This document shows, in pieces, positions 1 through 6,624 of a stretch of 7,984 bases of DNA. A model generated the notes under the pieces. It searched no databases. It saw only the letters and a program-made list of their open reading frames with translations, and was not told where the DNA came from. The DNA is from a candidate division CSSED10-310 bacterium. GTDB taxonomy: Bacteria > CSSED10-310 > JAFGJC01. The DNA lies in the NCBI GenBank assembly GCA_016929305.1, contig JAFGJC010000337.1, forward strand, positions 1 through 7,984, written 5' to 3'. A program made the position numbers and the translations under genes. Every line of letters starts with the position of its first letter. Position 1 is the first letter of the stretch.

Positions 1-1628
1 CCACTGAGAAGGTAGTTGTAAAAAAGAAACAATCCGGCGAACAGGGCAACAATCAGAGTAAACAGTACCACGTGTTTCCAGAAACGGGATTTCGAGGGTT
101 TAAAAACGAAAAGAAAAATGGCTGAGACGGACAGGTACATTGCCAGAGCTGTCAGAGGCCGTGTATTTAATAGCAATCCGCAGAACAGGGCACTCACGGA
201 TGTGTTGTGAAACGATGGTTTTTCCAGGGTTTTCAGACAGAACAAAAGTGTGCAAAGTGTCAGGAGCAGGCCAGCGGGATGAGACATCATGCTGGCGGAC
301 ATGCAGATGAAGAAGGGTGAAGATATCAGAAAAACGGAAGCCCATAACGCTACCCGGAAGTTGAACATACGCCGGCCGGTAATGTAGATTACGATCATTG
401 CGAGGGCGCTGAGCAGCGGATTGACCAGCCAGGGTTTTCCTGCAAACACGCCGAACATTAACAGGAATGGAAATACAAATGGATAGTGGCTGTGCCATCG
501 CCCGTCCCTGTAAACAATCAACTCCTGCGCAAAAAACTCCGGCAGCTTCGGCGTGTCGGCATATAACCGGCCATGCGAGAATAATGTTGCCTGAAACAGA
601 CTGTTCACAGAATCCTGAACGTGAGGTTTGTTTTCGAGGTATTTCGTGTTGATGACAGCTGAGGCTGTAAATGCCGATACCGCAAATGCCAGGGGAATCA
701 GACATTCCAGAGCGAATCGCCACGATTTACGGTTTATGCTGCCTTCGAAAATCCAGTCTAAAACCAGCGCCACTCCTGCAGCCGCCAAACCTGCTCGTAT
801 ATAATTGTCCTTGATGATCCATGCAGCGATAATGCACGCGGCGGATATGACAATATAAACAAGCCAGCTGCGTGCGGGAAAATGCCGTTTGAACAGATAT
901 TCGAGCCCTCGAATGACAATGGCGACCATCAAAGCCAGCAGCAGACAGAACAGAAAAATGAACAGCCCATAGCCATAGCTGTGCATGAGTTTTGACGTAA
1001 TAATCCGCAAACTCTGAGAAGCGCTTTCTGTCAGCAGAAAAATCCGGTTCTGAACCGTTTTACCATCTTCGTTGATGATTATCGAAAGGCAGTGTTCACG
1101 GTAGAAACGGAATTTGACTTCACCCAGATTATCTTTATTGCGGACACCGAAAAACAGACTGGTTTCCGAGGGATTCATCACATCTCCCTCGATTCGGATG
1201 TTGCGCCAGTTTAGATTGCCGGCGTAAACCGTTCCTCGGTGATCGGAAATCAGCTGACCTTTGTCGTTGATTGAAACAGTCCCGGACCCAACACTCCATT
1301 TCGAAAAATCAAGTTTATCAAAGGTTTCTGTGAAAAGGATTTTCCCGGTATCGATATCAGTGACGGTGATGTTGTCCCATGCCTGTGGTGCGATTGCAAT
1401 GGGTGGCCGGCCGATATCGGTGATTTCTATGCCGATCTTCCCCGCCATCGGATTTCTTAACTCCATAGTACCAAGATGTTTGCCATCCCGATATACGGCA
1501 CAATTATTCTCACGGTTATCGATACGAAGATGTGTCACGGATCCGTCTTTCGACCATAACCATAATGCCAGACAGCAGATATGCATCATTAGAAAATATA
1601 GTATGCCCAATCTGACGATCCGTCTCAT
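1..1628 (-). CDS. GT-C fold membrane glycosyltransferase (PMT/ArnT-like), 3' end outside window
   Basis: Integral membrane glycosyltransferase, probably moving a sugar from a polyprenyl-phosphate carrier to an acceptor on the outer face of the membrane. The frame is open from ATG 1626-1628 to the left edge (542 full codons, no stop). An in-frame TAG lies just upstream of this ATG, so it is the first possible ATG; a weak AGGAA sits 12 bases before it. Visible layout: a membrane anchor at residues 7-25; a polar, beta-rich stretch at about 30-210; hydrophobic helices at about 219-239, 254-272, 276-292, 305-325, 383-397, 404-418, 425-440, 450-466, 492-509 and 519-540. The loop after helix 305-325 reads QDSVNSLFQATLFSHGRLYA; Asp339 stands where GT-C enzymes keep the catalytic Asp. 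It is followed by FPFLLMFGVFAGKPWLVNPL and SPFFICMSASMMSHPAG, typical of 'phospholipid carrier-dependent glycosyltransferases'. The family call is by recognition of this pattern. Donor and acceptor are unknown. Confidence 0.85.
   Translation of the reverse strand, partial: MRRIVRLGILYFLMMHICCLALWLWSKDGSVTHLRIDNRENNCAVYRDGKHLGTMELRNPMAGKIGIEITDIGRPPIAIAPQAWDNITVTDIDTGKILFTETFDKLDFSKWSVGSGTVSINDKGQLISDHRGTVYAGNLNWRNIRIEGDVMNPSETSLFFGVRNKDNLGEVKFRFYREHCLSIIINEDGKTVQNRIFLLTESASQSLRIITSKLMHSYGYGLFIFLFCLLLALMVAIVIRGLEYLFKRHFPARSWLVYIVISAACIIAAWIIKDNYIRAGLAAAGVALVLDWIFEGSINRKSWRFALECLIPLAFAVSAFTASAVINTKYLENKPHVQDSVNSLFQATLFSHGRLYADTPKLPEFFAQELIVYRDGRWHSHYPFVFPFLLMFGVFAGKPWLVNPLLSALAMIVIYITGRRMFNFRVALWASVFLISSPFFICMSASMMSHPAGLLLTLCTLLFCLKTLEKPSFHNTSVSALFCGLLLNTRPLTALAMYLSVSAIFLFVFKPSKSRFWKHVVLFTLIVALFAGLFLFYNYLLS
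1000..1541 (-). other. Putative extracytoplasmic beta-sandwich domain at the N-terminus of the glycosyltransferase
   Basis: Residues 30-210 of the glycosyltransferase lie between the first membrane anchor and the next hydrophobic helix, so by topology they should sit outside the cytoplasm. The stretch is rich in alternating hydrophobic and polar residues. It contains ETFDKLDFSKWSVGSGTVSI followed by a short GQLIS segment, NIRIEGDVMN and a FFGVRNKDN segment. That order (Phe-Asp, Trp, Gly-x-Val, Gly-x-Leu, later an 'R-x-x-D' strand) resembles LamG/DUF1080-type concanavalin-like jelly rolls. The fold assignment is inference from this pattern only. A sugar- or glycan-binding role would be plausible but is not shown. 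Confidence 0.45.
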
Positions 1629-1726
1629 AATCGTTGCGTTTTCCTATACTTCGCTACGTTTCCCACCTGCATTTTGCTCGTTCGATGCAAACACCAAAGA
1701 TAATGAAGACCCGATAATCGCGCGAT

Positions 1727-1735
1727 AGTATAGCA
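1727..1735 (-). promoter_or_regulatory. Candidate extended -10 promoter for the glycosyltransferase gene
   Basis: On the minus strand this reads TGC-TATACT, which matches the extended -10 form TGn-TATAAT with one mismatch in the hexamer. No good -35 sits 17 bases upstream, as is usual for extended -10 promoters. Transcription would start near 1720 and give a leader of about 90 bases before ATG 1628. Motif inspection only. Confidence 0.35.
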
Positions 1736-1837
1736 CGGTTAGACCTTTTCTGAACAGATTTGATATCGGACAGATAAAAAACACCGGTGATACCTGCTGG
1801 TTTAATCGGACCAGTGATGACAGCTCAGATATTGCAG

Positions 1838-1868
1838 TTGTTATACCGAGAACGGCACGAATTATAAG
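1838..1868 (+). promoter_or_regulatory. Weak candidate promoter for the HAD phosphatase gene
   Basis: TTGTTA (1838-1843) and TATAAG (1863-1868) match the sigma70 hexamers in 4 and 5 of 6 positions, but the 19-base spacer is longer than ideal. The leader to ATG 1969 would be about 95 bases. It is the best pair I can see upstream of this gene, yet similar pairs arise by chance in AT-rich DNA. Confidence 0.22.
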
Positions 1869-1955
1869 GTAATCGCTGGTGAAATTTGATATAAGCATAA
1901 GTTCTGGGTTTCAGGACGGGATTTATTCCGGAGCGGACACAGGTGAAAACAACGC

Positions 1956-1960
1956 GGGAG
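1956..1960 (+). promoter_or_regulatory. Ribosome binding site that sets the HAD phosphatase start
   Basis: GGGAG lies 8 bases before ATG 1969. This favours 1969 over the in-frame GTG at 1879, which has no such site and would add 30 residues before the conserved first motif. Confidence 0.7.
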
Positions 1961-1968
1961 TGAAACCG

Positions 1969-2670
1969 ATGAATATGAAGCAGCGATTTCAGGCTGTAGT
2001 TTTCGATTTGGATGGCACGTTACTGGATACGATCGGTGATATCTCCGATTCGATGAATACAGTTTTAAAAGCCAGGGGATTTCCGTTACATAGCGAGTCG
2101 GAGTTTAAAATGTATATAGGAGACGGTATCGAGGAGTTTGCAGAGCGTTCCATTCCGGCTGAGATGCGTTCAGAGGTGTTGATCCGCGAACTTGTCAGAG
2201 AAATGAGGGCAATATACCGTGAGCGTTGGCAGTGCAATACTAAACCGTATCCTGGAGTACCTGAGCTTCTTGACTGGCTGACGGTCCAAGAGATTAAGCT
2301 TGCCGTGTTATCGAACAAGCCGCATGATTTTACCAATGAAATGATTCGAGCGCTGCTGTCGCGATGGAAGTTCAATCCTGTGATGGGAGCATGTCCGGAG
2401 ATACCCAGAAAACCCGATCCCGCGGGAGCTTTTAAGCTTCTGGAACGTGTGGGTCTTCAGGGCGACAACGTTTTATATCTCGGCGATTCGGAAAACGACA
2501 TGCTGACCGCCAATGCATCCGGAATGCATGCTGTCGGTGTTTCATGGGGATTCCGCTCGGAAGCCTGTTTGCAGGAAGCAGGCGCGGAGTGGGTCATCGG
2601 TCATCCCTGTGATTTGAAGGATATTATTCAATCCGGCACGAAAAATTCATTCAAAGCTGCTGATTGCTGA
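1969..2670 (+). CDS. gph: HAD-superfamily phosphatase, Gph (phosphoglycolate phosphatase)-like
   Basis: A 233-residue cytoplasmic phosphohydrolase of HAD subfamily IA. All four HAD motifs are intact: DLDGT at residues 13-17 (nucleophile Asp13, acid/base Asp15); LSNKP at 114-118 with Ser115; Lys148 in RKPDP; and YLGDSEND at 170-177 with Asp173 and Asp177 for Mg2+. A helical cap of about 75 residues lies between motifs I and II, and VGVSWGFRS near 189-197 is typical of Gph proteins. The length fits the family. In Gph the substrate is 2-phosphoglycolate, a metabolite salvaged after DNA repair or oxygenase activity. Close relatives include PpaX pyrophosphatase and sugar-phosphate phosphatases, so the substrate is not certain. 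The start was chosen by the GGGAG site and because the homologous part begins a few residues later (QAVVFDLDG). The kinase gene follows after 55 bases on the same strand. Confidence 0.85.
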   Translation: MNMKQRFQAVVFDLDGTLLDTIGDISDSMNTVLKARGFPLHSESEFKMYIGDGIEEFAERSIPAEMRSEVLIRELVREMRAIYRERWQCNTKPYPGVPELLDWLTVQEIKLAVLSNKPHDFTNEMIRALLSRWKFNPVMGACPEIPRKPDPAGAFKLLERVGLQGDNVLYLGDSENDMLTANASGMHAVGVSWGFRSEACLQEAGAEWVIGHPCDLKDIIQSGTKNSFKAADC

Positions 2671-2672
2671 AT

Positions 2673-2690
2673 GCACTTGTTATCCAGTGC
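2673..2690. repeat. Short inverted repeat in the HAD-kinase gap
   Basis: GCACT (2673-2677) and AGTGC (2686-2690) are perfect inverted copies around an 8-base centre. The repeat starts two bases after the phosphatase stop codon and overlaps the candidate -35 of the kinase gene, so it could be an operator half-site pair. No U-tract follows, so it is not an intrinsic terminator. Five base pairs is near chance level. Confidence 0.3.
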
Positions 2691-2711
2691 GAAGCTCTGC
2701 CATAATATAAT
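2677..2711 (+). promoter_or_regulatory. Candidate promoter for the kinase gene
   Basis: A perfect TATAAT lies at 2706-2711 and overlaps a second -10-like CATAAT at 2701-2706. The latter pairs with TTGTTA (2677-2682) over an 18-base spacer. Transcription would begin about 2713-2718, only 8-13 bases before ATG 2726, which lacks a ribosome binding site. Either the message is nearly leaderless or a later Met is used (2747 or 2762). The 10-mer ATAATATAAT recurs in the promoter region of the radical SAM gene (6547-6556). Confidence 0.45.
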
Positions 2712-2725
2712 GGCGAAGCAATTCG

Positions 2726-5700
2726 ATGAAAACGAACAAAAGACAGATGGCGGCGTCAAATATGCCGAAACGGATAGGAGACTACCGCATTGTTGAACTG
2801 CTTGGTGAAGGCGGCATGGGTTTTGTCTATAAAGGCGAGCACACAGCGACCGGTCAAGTTGCAGCGATTAAGATCGTCAAATTATCCAAGCCACACTGGC
2901 TGGCAAGCTTAAGGCGGGAGATCAGAGCGCTTGCGCGCATTCGGCATCCGGGCATCGTGCGCATCATCGATGAAGGTGTGGCTGATGATCGGCCGTGGTA
3001 TGCAATGGAACTGCTCAGAGGTGTCACCCTCCGCAGATACTGTGCTGATTTTCTTTGGGGCAGTTCAAGTATTTCAACACTCCTGGGTGATGAATATCCC
3101 GGAGCATCCGTGTGGAATATTCGGCATACTCCGCTCACACCGTCACATTGGCTGACCAAGATTTTCGGTACGACGATGGAAGCGGAAGTATGGGACGATC
3201 TATTAGCGGATCGGAAAGCTGTATCACTGGAGCCTGTCTTTACGAAAGGAGAACTGAAGATACCCGCAGCGGGTGGATCGGTGGAGATGCTGCTGACCAT
3301 CATCGCACGCCTTTGTCATACGTTGGCGTTTATGCATGGCGAAGGCATCATTCATGGAGATCTGAAACCCGACAATGTTTTGATTTTACCTTCGGGAATG
3401 CCGGTGATCATGGATTTTGGTTTGATGACACAGATGTGGCGTCATGAAAGCCGGGAAGACCTTGAAACCGAAAACGCCGCTGGTGGCACCCTCATGTACA
3501 TTTCACCCGAACAGCTCCGTGGCGAACTCGTCGATGCCAGAACTGATCTCTATGCGCTCGGTTGCATTCTCTATGAACTGGTAACAGGCCGCGTTCCATT
3601 TTATGGGTATACCACAGCTCAGATTGTCAGAGCGAAACTTGAGTTTGATCCGCCGCCACCTGGTGATCTGGTGTTCGGTTTATCCAAAACACTGAACGAT
3701 TTGATCTGCAACCTGCTTCAAAAATCCCCCATGGATCGTATCGGTCATGCCATTGATGTCATTGACATTCTGGTGAAATCAGGCGCTGATCCTACACTGC
3801 AACACGGTATGCCGGATCCCAAACCCTATATCTACAGATCGAAATTCATTGGAAGAGACCGTGAATATGAGGCGTTGATCAAATGTCTGGACCAGTTTGA
3901 GTCAGGAACCGGGGGTGTGGTGTTTATTGGAGGTGAAAGCGGCGTTGGGAAAACACGGTTGCTTCTTGAATTTGCCCGATATGCCCGGCGAAAGAAAACC
4001 CTGGTGCTTTCCGGTGACTGTTCCAGCGCAAATTTGGGAAGAGGTTCCGATGAAAGAGAAACCGGGAAACCGCTGGCGGGATTGAAACGATATCTGCAGT
4101 ACGTCACTTCTGAAGGCTGGCAGGAGGGCAACGATAATCTCAGGAATGTCATCCGGAAACATGCCCAAATCCTGGTGCACTTTGAACCACTTTTCAAAGA
4201 ATATTCAGATCAAACGGAAGCTTCAAATCACATTGATCTTTCGCCAGATACAGCTCGATTACACCTGTTTTCTGCACTGATCGATATTTTACGCCAGCTT
4301 TCCGTGAATCGGCCCGTGATCCTTCTGCTGGATGATTTACAGTGGGCGGATGAATTAACGCTTGGATTTTTGGAATTCGCATTGAGAACCGGTTCGTTTA
4401 AACGTTCAAAACTGCTTGTCGCAGCCACATTCAGAACCGAAGAAACCAGCGATGCACTCTCACGGTTACTGAAATATGCCGGTGACAGCCGGGTAATTCT
4501 CAACAGGCTTTCGTATGAAGCCTTGAGAGATATTATTTTTCAGATGCTGTCGGTAAAACGAGCGCCCCCATCGTTTATCAACGATTTGATCCTGCGATCG
4601 GAAGGCAATCCATTTTTTGTAGCGGAGTATCTTCGGTTAAGTATTGGGGAGGGATATCTGTATCGCGACTCGACCGGCAAGTGGCTTGTTTCGTCGAAAT
4701 GGCTTCAAACGAAACAACGGGTATCGCGACAATTTCTACCGGTTTCACTCAGAGATCTCGTTGCTCGCCGTTTAAACAAACTCTCGGATTCCGCCAGACA
4801 GATTGTGGATGCGCTTGCTGTGGTGGGATACGATGCCGAGGTGATTCTGCTCTGGGCACTGTTTCCTCTGACAGGGGATATATTGGATGCCATCGATGAA
4901 CTTTATGCTAAAAACATTGTGGAGGAAACCCCGGAAGGAAAGGTGCAATTTGTTCATGCGGTGATTCGGGAGGTGGCTTACGAAGAATTAACTTCTGAAG
5001 CACTCATGAAGATTCATAAACGTGTGGCTGAGGCTTACGAGTCGGTTTATCCGGATTCCTTGCAGGAGTATCCGGCGCTTCTGGGTCAGCACTGGGAACA
5101 GGCTGGAAATCCAGAACGTGCCAGGCATTATTATACAGAAGCTATAAAAAATTCTTTGAAACACTATGCATTCAAGGAGGCGGAGAAGCTATTCACTTCG
5201 TATCTGGGACTCCTTGAGACACCGACGTCTGATGGGGTGATGATGCGTCTTCGTTACGCCATAAGCGTGTTATATTATACTGGGCGTTCTGAAGATGCAT
5301 TACGCGTTCTAAATACCGCTCTCCACGAAGCCCGGAAGATTGGTGACAAGGCATGTGAATGCCATGTGCTGTTGGGTCTTGGGACAATATACAGAAGTCA
5401 GCAGAAAAGCAATGAGGCGAGTTCGATGTGCATGCAGGCACTTCATCTTCTGAAGGATCTGGATGATGAGCGCACTGAAGCTGATACATTGGGAGATCTC
5501 GGAACGATTAGACTCCAGGAAGGCGATTATCCGGAAGCGTTGAAATATTACAAACGCGCTCTGAAAAAATACCGTAAAACAGGTGATAAAAAATTTGAGG
5601 GGATCACTCACGGCAACATGAGTATTGTTTACGGGCAGCTTGAGGAGATACCGGAAGCGTGGGAACACTACAAAAAAGCCATGACCATTAGCCGTGCGAT

Positions 5701-6445
5701 GGGTGACCGGCGGACAGAATGTAATTTGCTCATTAATGCTGCAAACCTTCATAAATTGAAAGACGATAAAAATTCTGCTCGAAAAAGCTATCAGCAGGCG
5801 CTTGTTATCGCTCGCGATATCGGTGATATTCGAGCTGAGGCGGTTATCCAGATCAATCTTGCAAAGCATTACCGTGAGCATGGGTATGGTTCTGAAGCGT
5901 ATCGGGCAATGAAGGCGGCTTTGGATATCTTTCTGAAAACAAACGATTTTGAAGCTGAAGCTGATACACGGTTCAATCTGGGTGTATATTTTATGGAAGA
6001 AGGTGATCCCGATGCGTCTCGGGAATATTTCGATCAAGCTTTGGGTATTTATGAATCGATTCAGGCGGCTGAAAAACAACTCGAAGTGAACATTCAAATG
6101 GCCCGGCTCGCGCGAAGAATATCAGCTGCCTCAGAGACCGCTCGATCGATTCTTGATGATATCGAAAAAAGATCAGACAGCTCCATGGAAAATATACGTT
6201 CGAAAGTTCTTTTAGAACGAGCTTATTTGGAATTGATGCAAAACCGGGATCCCGGAGCCTTGATAGCGGATATCGAGCAATGCTTGCAGAGAAGAACTGG
6301 TATAAGAAGCGATGCGGCAGATGAATTGAAGGTCTTGAAGAAAACATATGAAGCCTGGCGAGAAGGTGCTGAACTGCTGCGTGGTGAACTTGCCAGTGCT
6401 CTGCCGCATAAATTGAGCAAATTTATAAAATCGTTGCGTAGTTAG
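2726..6445 (+). CDS. Multidomain Ser/Thr protein kinase-ATPase-TPR protein (PknK-like architecture)
   Basis: A 1239-residue soluble signalling protein. The kinase domain (about 17-350) shows the Gly-rich loop GEGGMG (27-32), Lys49 in AAIK, the helix-C Glu65, HGDLKPDN (210-217, catalytic Asp212), DFG (230-232), GTLMYISPE (254-262) and DARTDLYALGC (270-280), so it should be active. An insertion of about 70-80 residues separates the hinge (Glu95) from the catalytic loop. Then come FIGRDRE (374-380), Walker A GGESGVGKT (402-410), Walker B VILLLDDLQWAD (531-542) and ATFRTEE (567-573), as in AAA_16/STAND ATPases. From about 780 the protein is helical TPRs. No membrane segment is seen. Mycobacterial PknK has the same domain order; related multidomain kinases occur widely in bacteria. 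A plausible mechanism is that TPRs and ATPase sense a partner or ligand and control the kinase. Substrates are unknown. The frame is closed by TAA 2708-2710; ATG 2762, 8 bases after GGCGG, is an alternative start giving 1227 residues. Confidence 0.92.
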   Translation: MKTNKRQMAASNMPKRIGDYRIVELLGEGGMGFVYKGEHTATGQVAAIKIVKLSKPHWLASLRREIRALARIRHPGIVRIIDEGVADDRPWYAMELLRGVTLRRYCADFLWGSSSISTLLGDEYPGASVWNIRHTPLTPSHWLTKIFGTTMEAEVWDDLLADRKAVSLEPVFTKGELKIPAAGGSVEMLLTIIARLCHTLAFMHGEGIIHGDLKPDNVLILPSGMPVIMDFGLMTQMWRHESREDLETENAAGGTLMYISPEQLRGELVDARTDLYALGCILYELVTGRVPFYGYTTAQIVRAKLEFDPPPPGDLVFGLSKTLNDLICNLLQKSPMDRIGHAIDVIDILVKSGADPTLQHGMPDPKPYIYRSKFIGRDREYEALIKCLDQFESGTGGVVFIGGESGVGKTRLLLEFARYARRKKTLVLSGDCSSANLGRGSDERETGKPLAGLKRYLQYVTSEGWQEGNDNLRNVIRKHAQILVHFEPLFKEYSDQTEASNHIDLSPDTARLHLFSALIDILRQLSVNRPVILLLDDLQWADELTLGFLEFALRTGSFKRSKLLVAATFRTEETSDALSRLLKYAGDSRVILNRLSYEALRDIIFQMLSVKRAPPSFINDLILRSEGNPFFVAEYLRLSIGEGYLYRDSTGKWLVSSKWLQTKQRVSRQFLPVSLRDLVARRLNKLSDSARQIVDALAVVGYDAEVILLWALFPLTGDILDAIDELYAKNIVEETPEGKVQFVHAVIREVAYEELTSEALMKIHKRVAEAYESVYPDSLQEYPALLGQHWEQAGNPERARHYYTEAIKNSLKHYAFKEAEKLFTSYLGLLETPTSDGVMMRLRYAISVLYYTGRSEDALRVLNTALHEARKIGDKACECHVLLGLGTIYRSQQKSNEASSMCMQALHLLKDLDDERTEADTLGDLGTIRLQEGDYPEALKYYKRALKKYRKTGDKKFEGITHGNMSIVYGQLEEIPEAWEHYKKAMTISRAMGDRRTECNLLINAANLHKLKDDKNSARKSYQQALVIARDIGDIRAEAVIQINLAKHYREHGYGSEAYRAMKAALDIFLKTNDFEAEADTRFNLGVYFMEEGDPDASREYFDQALGIYESIQAAEKQLEVNIQMARLARRISAASETARSILDDIEKRSDSSMENIRSKVLLERAYLELMQNRDPGALIADIEQCLQRRTGIRSDAADELKVLKKTYEAWREGAELLRGELASALPHKLSKFIKSLRS
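3047..3286 (+). other. Insertion inside the kinase domain (residues about 108-187)
   Basis: In ordinary bacterial Hanks kinases about 40-45 residues separate the hinge from the HRD motif; here there are 115 (Glu95 to His210). The extra residues fall between ELLRGVTLRRYC and the helix that leads into the catalytic loop (LLTIIARLCHTLAFMHGEGI). They contain several aromatics (Trp111, Trp130, Trp142, Trp156) and no recognisable motif or low-complexity run, which suggests a folded element rather than a floppy linker. The boundaries are approximate. Confidence 0.65.
5246..6055 (+). repeat. TPR array with an exact 40-residue (120-base) period
   Basis: A Gly-Asp-like pair starts at residues 873, 913, 953, 993, 1033 and 1073 (GD, DD, GD, GD, GD, ND), each exactly 40 residues after the last. 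At the DNA level the pair begins at 5342, 5462, 5582, 5702, 5822 and 5942. Between them lie TPR-like consensus pieces such as EGDYPEALKYYKRAL and EEIPEAWEHYKKAM. The protein copies are divergent and the DNA is not a recent tandem duplication. The 34-residue canonical TPR is thus replaced by the 40-residue type known from LGN/Pins-like and TPR_12 proteins. More degenerate TPR-like helices flank it (about 780-830 and after 1110). Confidence 0.8.
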
Positions 6446-6522
6446 AGAAGTGAATGGATATTTCAGATGCATATAGAGCATTGTTTTCTTATCAATAATA
6501 GCTGTTTCAAGAAGTGCTTAGA

Positions 6523-6551
6523 TTGCATATTTTGATCATTTCAAGTATAAT
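6523..6551 (+). promoter_or_regulatory. Candidate sigma70-type promoter for the radical SAM gene
   Basis: TTGCAT (6523-6528) and a perfect TATAAT (6546-6551) are separated by exactly 17 bases. A second overlapping TATAAT occupies 6551-6556. Transcription would begin near 6558 and give a leader of about 67 bases, whose first part is the inverted repeat at 6562-6582. The -35 matches in only three positions. The surrounding 6446-6624 gap is AT-rich, and no strong intrinsic terminator for the kinase gene is visible in it. Confidence 0.5.
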
Positions 6552-6561
6552 ATAATTATCT

Positions 6562-6582
6562 TTTGTCGGAAAATCCGATAAA
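6562..6582. repeat. Nine-bp inverted repeat at the predicted transcription start
   Basis: TTTGTCGGA (6562-6570) and TCCGATAAA (6574-6582) pair over nine positions with one G-T wobble around an AAA loop. Its position, a few bases downstream of the candidate start point, fits either an operator that blocks the promoter or a 5'-end hairpin of the mRNA. No U-tract follows on either strand, which argues against an intrinsic terminator. Confidence 0.5.
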
Positions 6583-6612
6583 TTACAAATGACATAAACG
6601 ATTAAGCAGTCA

Positions 6613-6618
6613 GAGGAG
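6613..6618 (+). promoter_or_regulatory. Strong ribosome binding site of the radical SAM gene
   Basis: GAGGAG lies 6 bases before ATG 6625. It is the best Shine-Dalgarno sequence in the window and fixes this start over the in-frame Met at codon 4. Confidence 0.8.
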
Positions 6619-6624
6619 CTGAAA

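Larger units (their letters stand above)
1629..1968. other. Divergent intergenic region between the glycosyltransferase and HAD phosphatase genes
   Basis: These 340 bases separate two genes that point away from each other, so promoters for both should lie here. I see an extended -10-like element for the minus strand near 1727-1735 and a weak promoter-like pair for the plus strand at 1838-1868. A 5-bp inverted repeat (CTGGT at 1797-1801, ACCAG at 1810-1814) and a 9-base direct repeat ATTTGATAT (1758-1766 and 1884-1892) are also present; both are short enough to be chance. No convincing gene, tRNA or known riboswitch is recognisable. Confidence 0.6.

Noticed and set aside
100..723. 207-codon open frame on the minus strand
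   Set aside because: It overlaps the membrane glycosyltransferase in another frame; its translation is Cys-, Arg- and His-rich with no recognisable domain, while the correct frame has clear PMT/ArnT-like motifs and membrane helices.
1261..1728. 155-codon open frame on the plus strand
   Set aside because: Antisense to the start of the glycosyltransferase; no ribosome binding site and no recognisable motif.
1644..1898. 84-codon open frame on the minus strand in the intergenic region
   Set aside because: Mostly hydrophobic composition typical of AT-rich non-coding DNA; it overlaps the putative promoter of the glycosyltransferase, and I see no ribosome binding site or family signature.
1879..1968. 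Longer version of the HAD phosphatase starting at GTG 1879
   Set aside because: The extra 30 residues do not resemble the family, there is no ribosome binding site, and ATG 1969 has GGGAG at 8 bases.
5342..5961. 120-base periodicity considered as a DNA tandem repeat or CRISPR-like array
   Set aside because: The units are not similar at nucleotide level; the period comes from protein TPR structure inside one open frame.
5309..6097. 262-codon open frame antisense to the TPR region
   Set aside because: Long only because the regular TPR codon pattern avoids antisense stops; the sense frame is clearly the coding one.
6467..6490. Possible intrinsic terminator after the kinase gene (ATGC/GCAT stem followed by TTGTTTTCTT)
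   Set aside because: The stem is only four base pairs, with a 7-base loop and low GC, too weak to call a terminator.
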